Below are positions 6,807 to 7,009 of a stretch of 7,009 bases of DNA, one piece after another. This DNA is from an uncultured Clostridia bacterium. Lineage in GTDB: Bacteria; Bacillota; Clostridia; Lachnospirales; CAMVHY01. A program made the position numbers and the translations under genes. The stretch lies in the NCBI GenBank assembly GCA_946415665.1, contig CAMKTI010000091.1:1-7009 (forward strand), read 5' to 3'. The notes under the pieces were generated by a model. It was given only the letters and a program-made list of their open reading frames with translations. It ran no database searches and was not told where the DNA came from. Position 1 is the first letter of the stretch; each line of letters starts with the position of its first letter.

Positions 6807-6876
6807 AAAAAAATATTTTTTGGATAAAAATTATTTTTTTATGTTACGAACCAAAAAAATATTTGGAATAAAAATT
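6807..6876. repeat. Imperfect repeat pair upstream of the large-gene promoter
   Basis: Two similar A7-TAT-T-run-GG-AT-A5-TT units lie at 6807-6832 and 6853-6876, starting 46 bases apart. Within them AAATATTTTTTGG (6811-6823) and CCAAAAAAATATTT (6851-6864) are inverted copies differing by one A. The second half also forms a near-palindrome, CCAAAAAAATATTTGG. The pair could be an operator, an A-tract bend or low-complexity chance. Confidence 0.35.
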
Positions 6877-6905
6877 TTAATTTCGGACTTTATTTGATAA
6901 AAAGT

Positions 6906-6926
6906 AAAATCTAAACAGATTTTTTT
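6906..6926. terminator. Weak hairpin with T-run, possible terminator
   Basis: AAAATCT (6906-6912) and AGATTTT (6917-6923) form a perfect 7-pair stem around AAAC, followed by three more T. Only one pair is G-C, so it is weak. On the minus strand ACTTTTTATC follows, so it could close a gene entering from the right edge. Nothing else between 6877 and 7009 looks like a gene. Confidence 0.2.
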
Positions 6927-7009
6927 ATATGGATTCAAATATTAAATATTTCTTGTTGGTTTATTATTTTTTTATTATGATTATGCGGATATAATAAAAA
7001 ATGCTTTTT

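Noticed and set aside
6990..6995. Plus-strand TATAAT near the right edge
   Set aside because: No -35 at a suitable distance and no visible gene downstream within the window. TATAAT is frequent by chance in such DNA.
1..7009. CRISPR array, tRNA/rRNA gene, insertion sequence, alternative genetic code
   Set aside because: No regularly spaced repeats, cloverleaf, rRNA motifs or transposase were seen. The conserved synthetases read full length with TGG as Trp and no in-frame TGA.

Overview
The window is strongly AT-rich DNA from a bacterium. It uses the standard bacterial code: the three complete genes all end in TAA, Trp is TGG, and the two conserved enzymes read full length without recoding. 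Purine-rich Shine-Dalgarno sites precede two of the three starts at normal spacing. The cysteinyl- and tryptophanyl-tRNA synthetases look most like those of Clostridia/Firmicutes. Examples are GRPGWHTECCAM and HAGGEDLIFPHHENEIAQSE in CysS, and GLFTYPVLMAADILLY in TrpS. The low GC, long poly-A tracts inside genes and one very large orphan protein would fit a host-associated or reduced-genome lineage, but that is inference.

Layout. Bases 1-236 hold a + strand reading frame open to the left edge, possibly the 3' end of a gene. Bases 237-432 have no gene, but carry a well-formed hairpin. Everything else that codes is on the minus strand. The order of transcription is: (1) a 1186-codon gene (6744-3184) with its own extended -10 promoter and Shine-Dalgarno site, closed by a hairpin/poly-U terminator at about 3072-3103; (2) a trpS-cysS pair (2913-1915 and 1893-490) separated by 21 bases, probably one transcript from a promoter near 2942-2968, ending at a terminator at 433-467. 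The right end (6790-7009) is very AT-rich non-coding DNA with a repeated motif upstream of the large gene.

How the genes relate. trpS and cysS charge tRNA-Trp and tRNA-Cys and are ordinary housekeeping genes. No T-box leader is visible. The large gene is a separate transcription unit and the item of most interest. It encodes a charged, mostly helical and coiled-coil protein of about 870 residues with one internal hydrophobic segment. At its C-terminus I read a degenerate PI3/4-kinase-like (or actin-fragmin-kinase-like) domain: an AYEVAKLF helix with Glu949, the catalytic loop TDRHDDN at 1027-1033, and the metal-binding GIDNE at 1043-1047. I know no named family with this whole architecture. 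An effector or signalling kinase acting on a host or a membrane is a hypothesis only.
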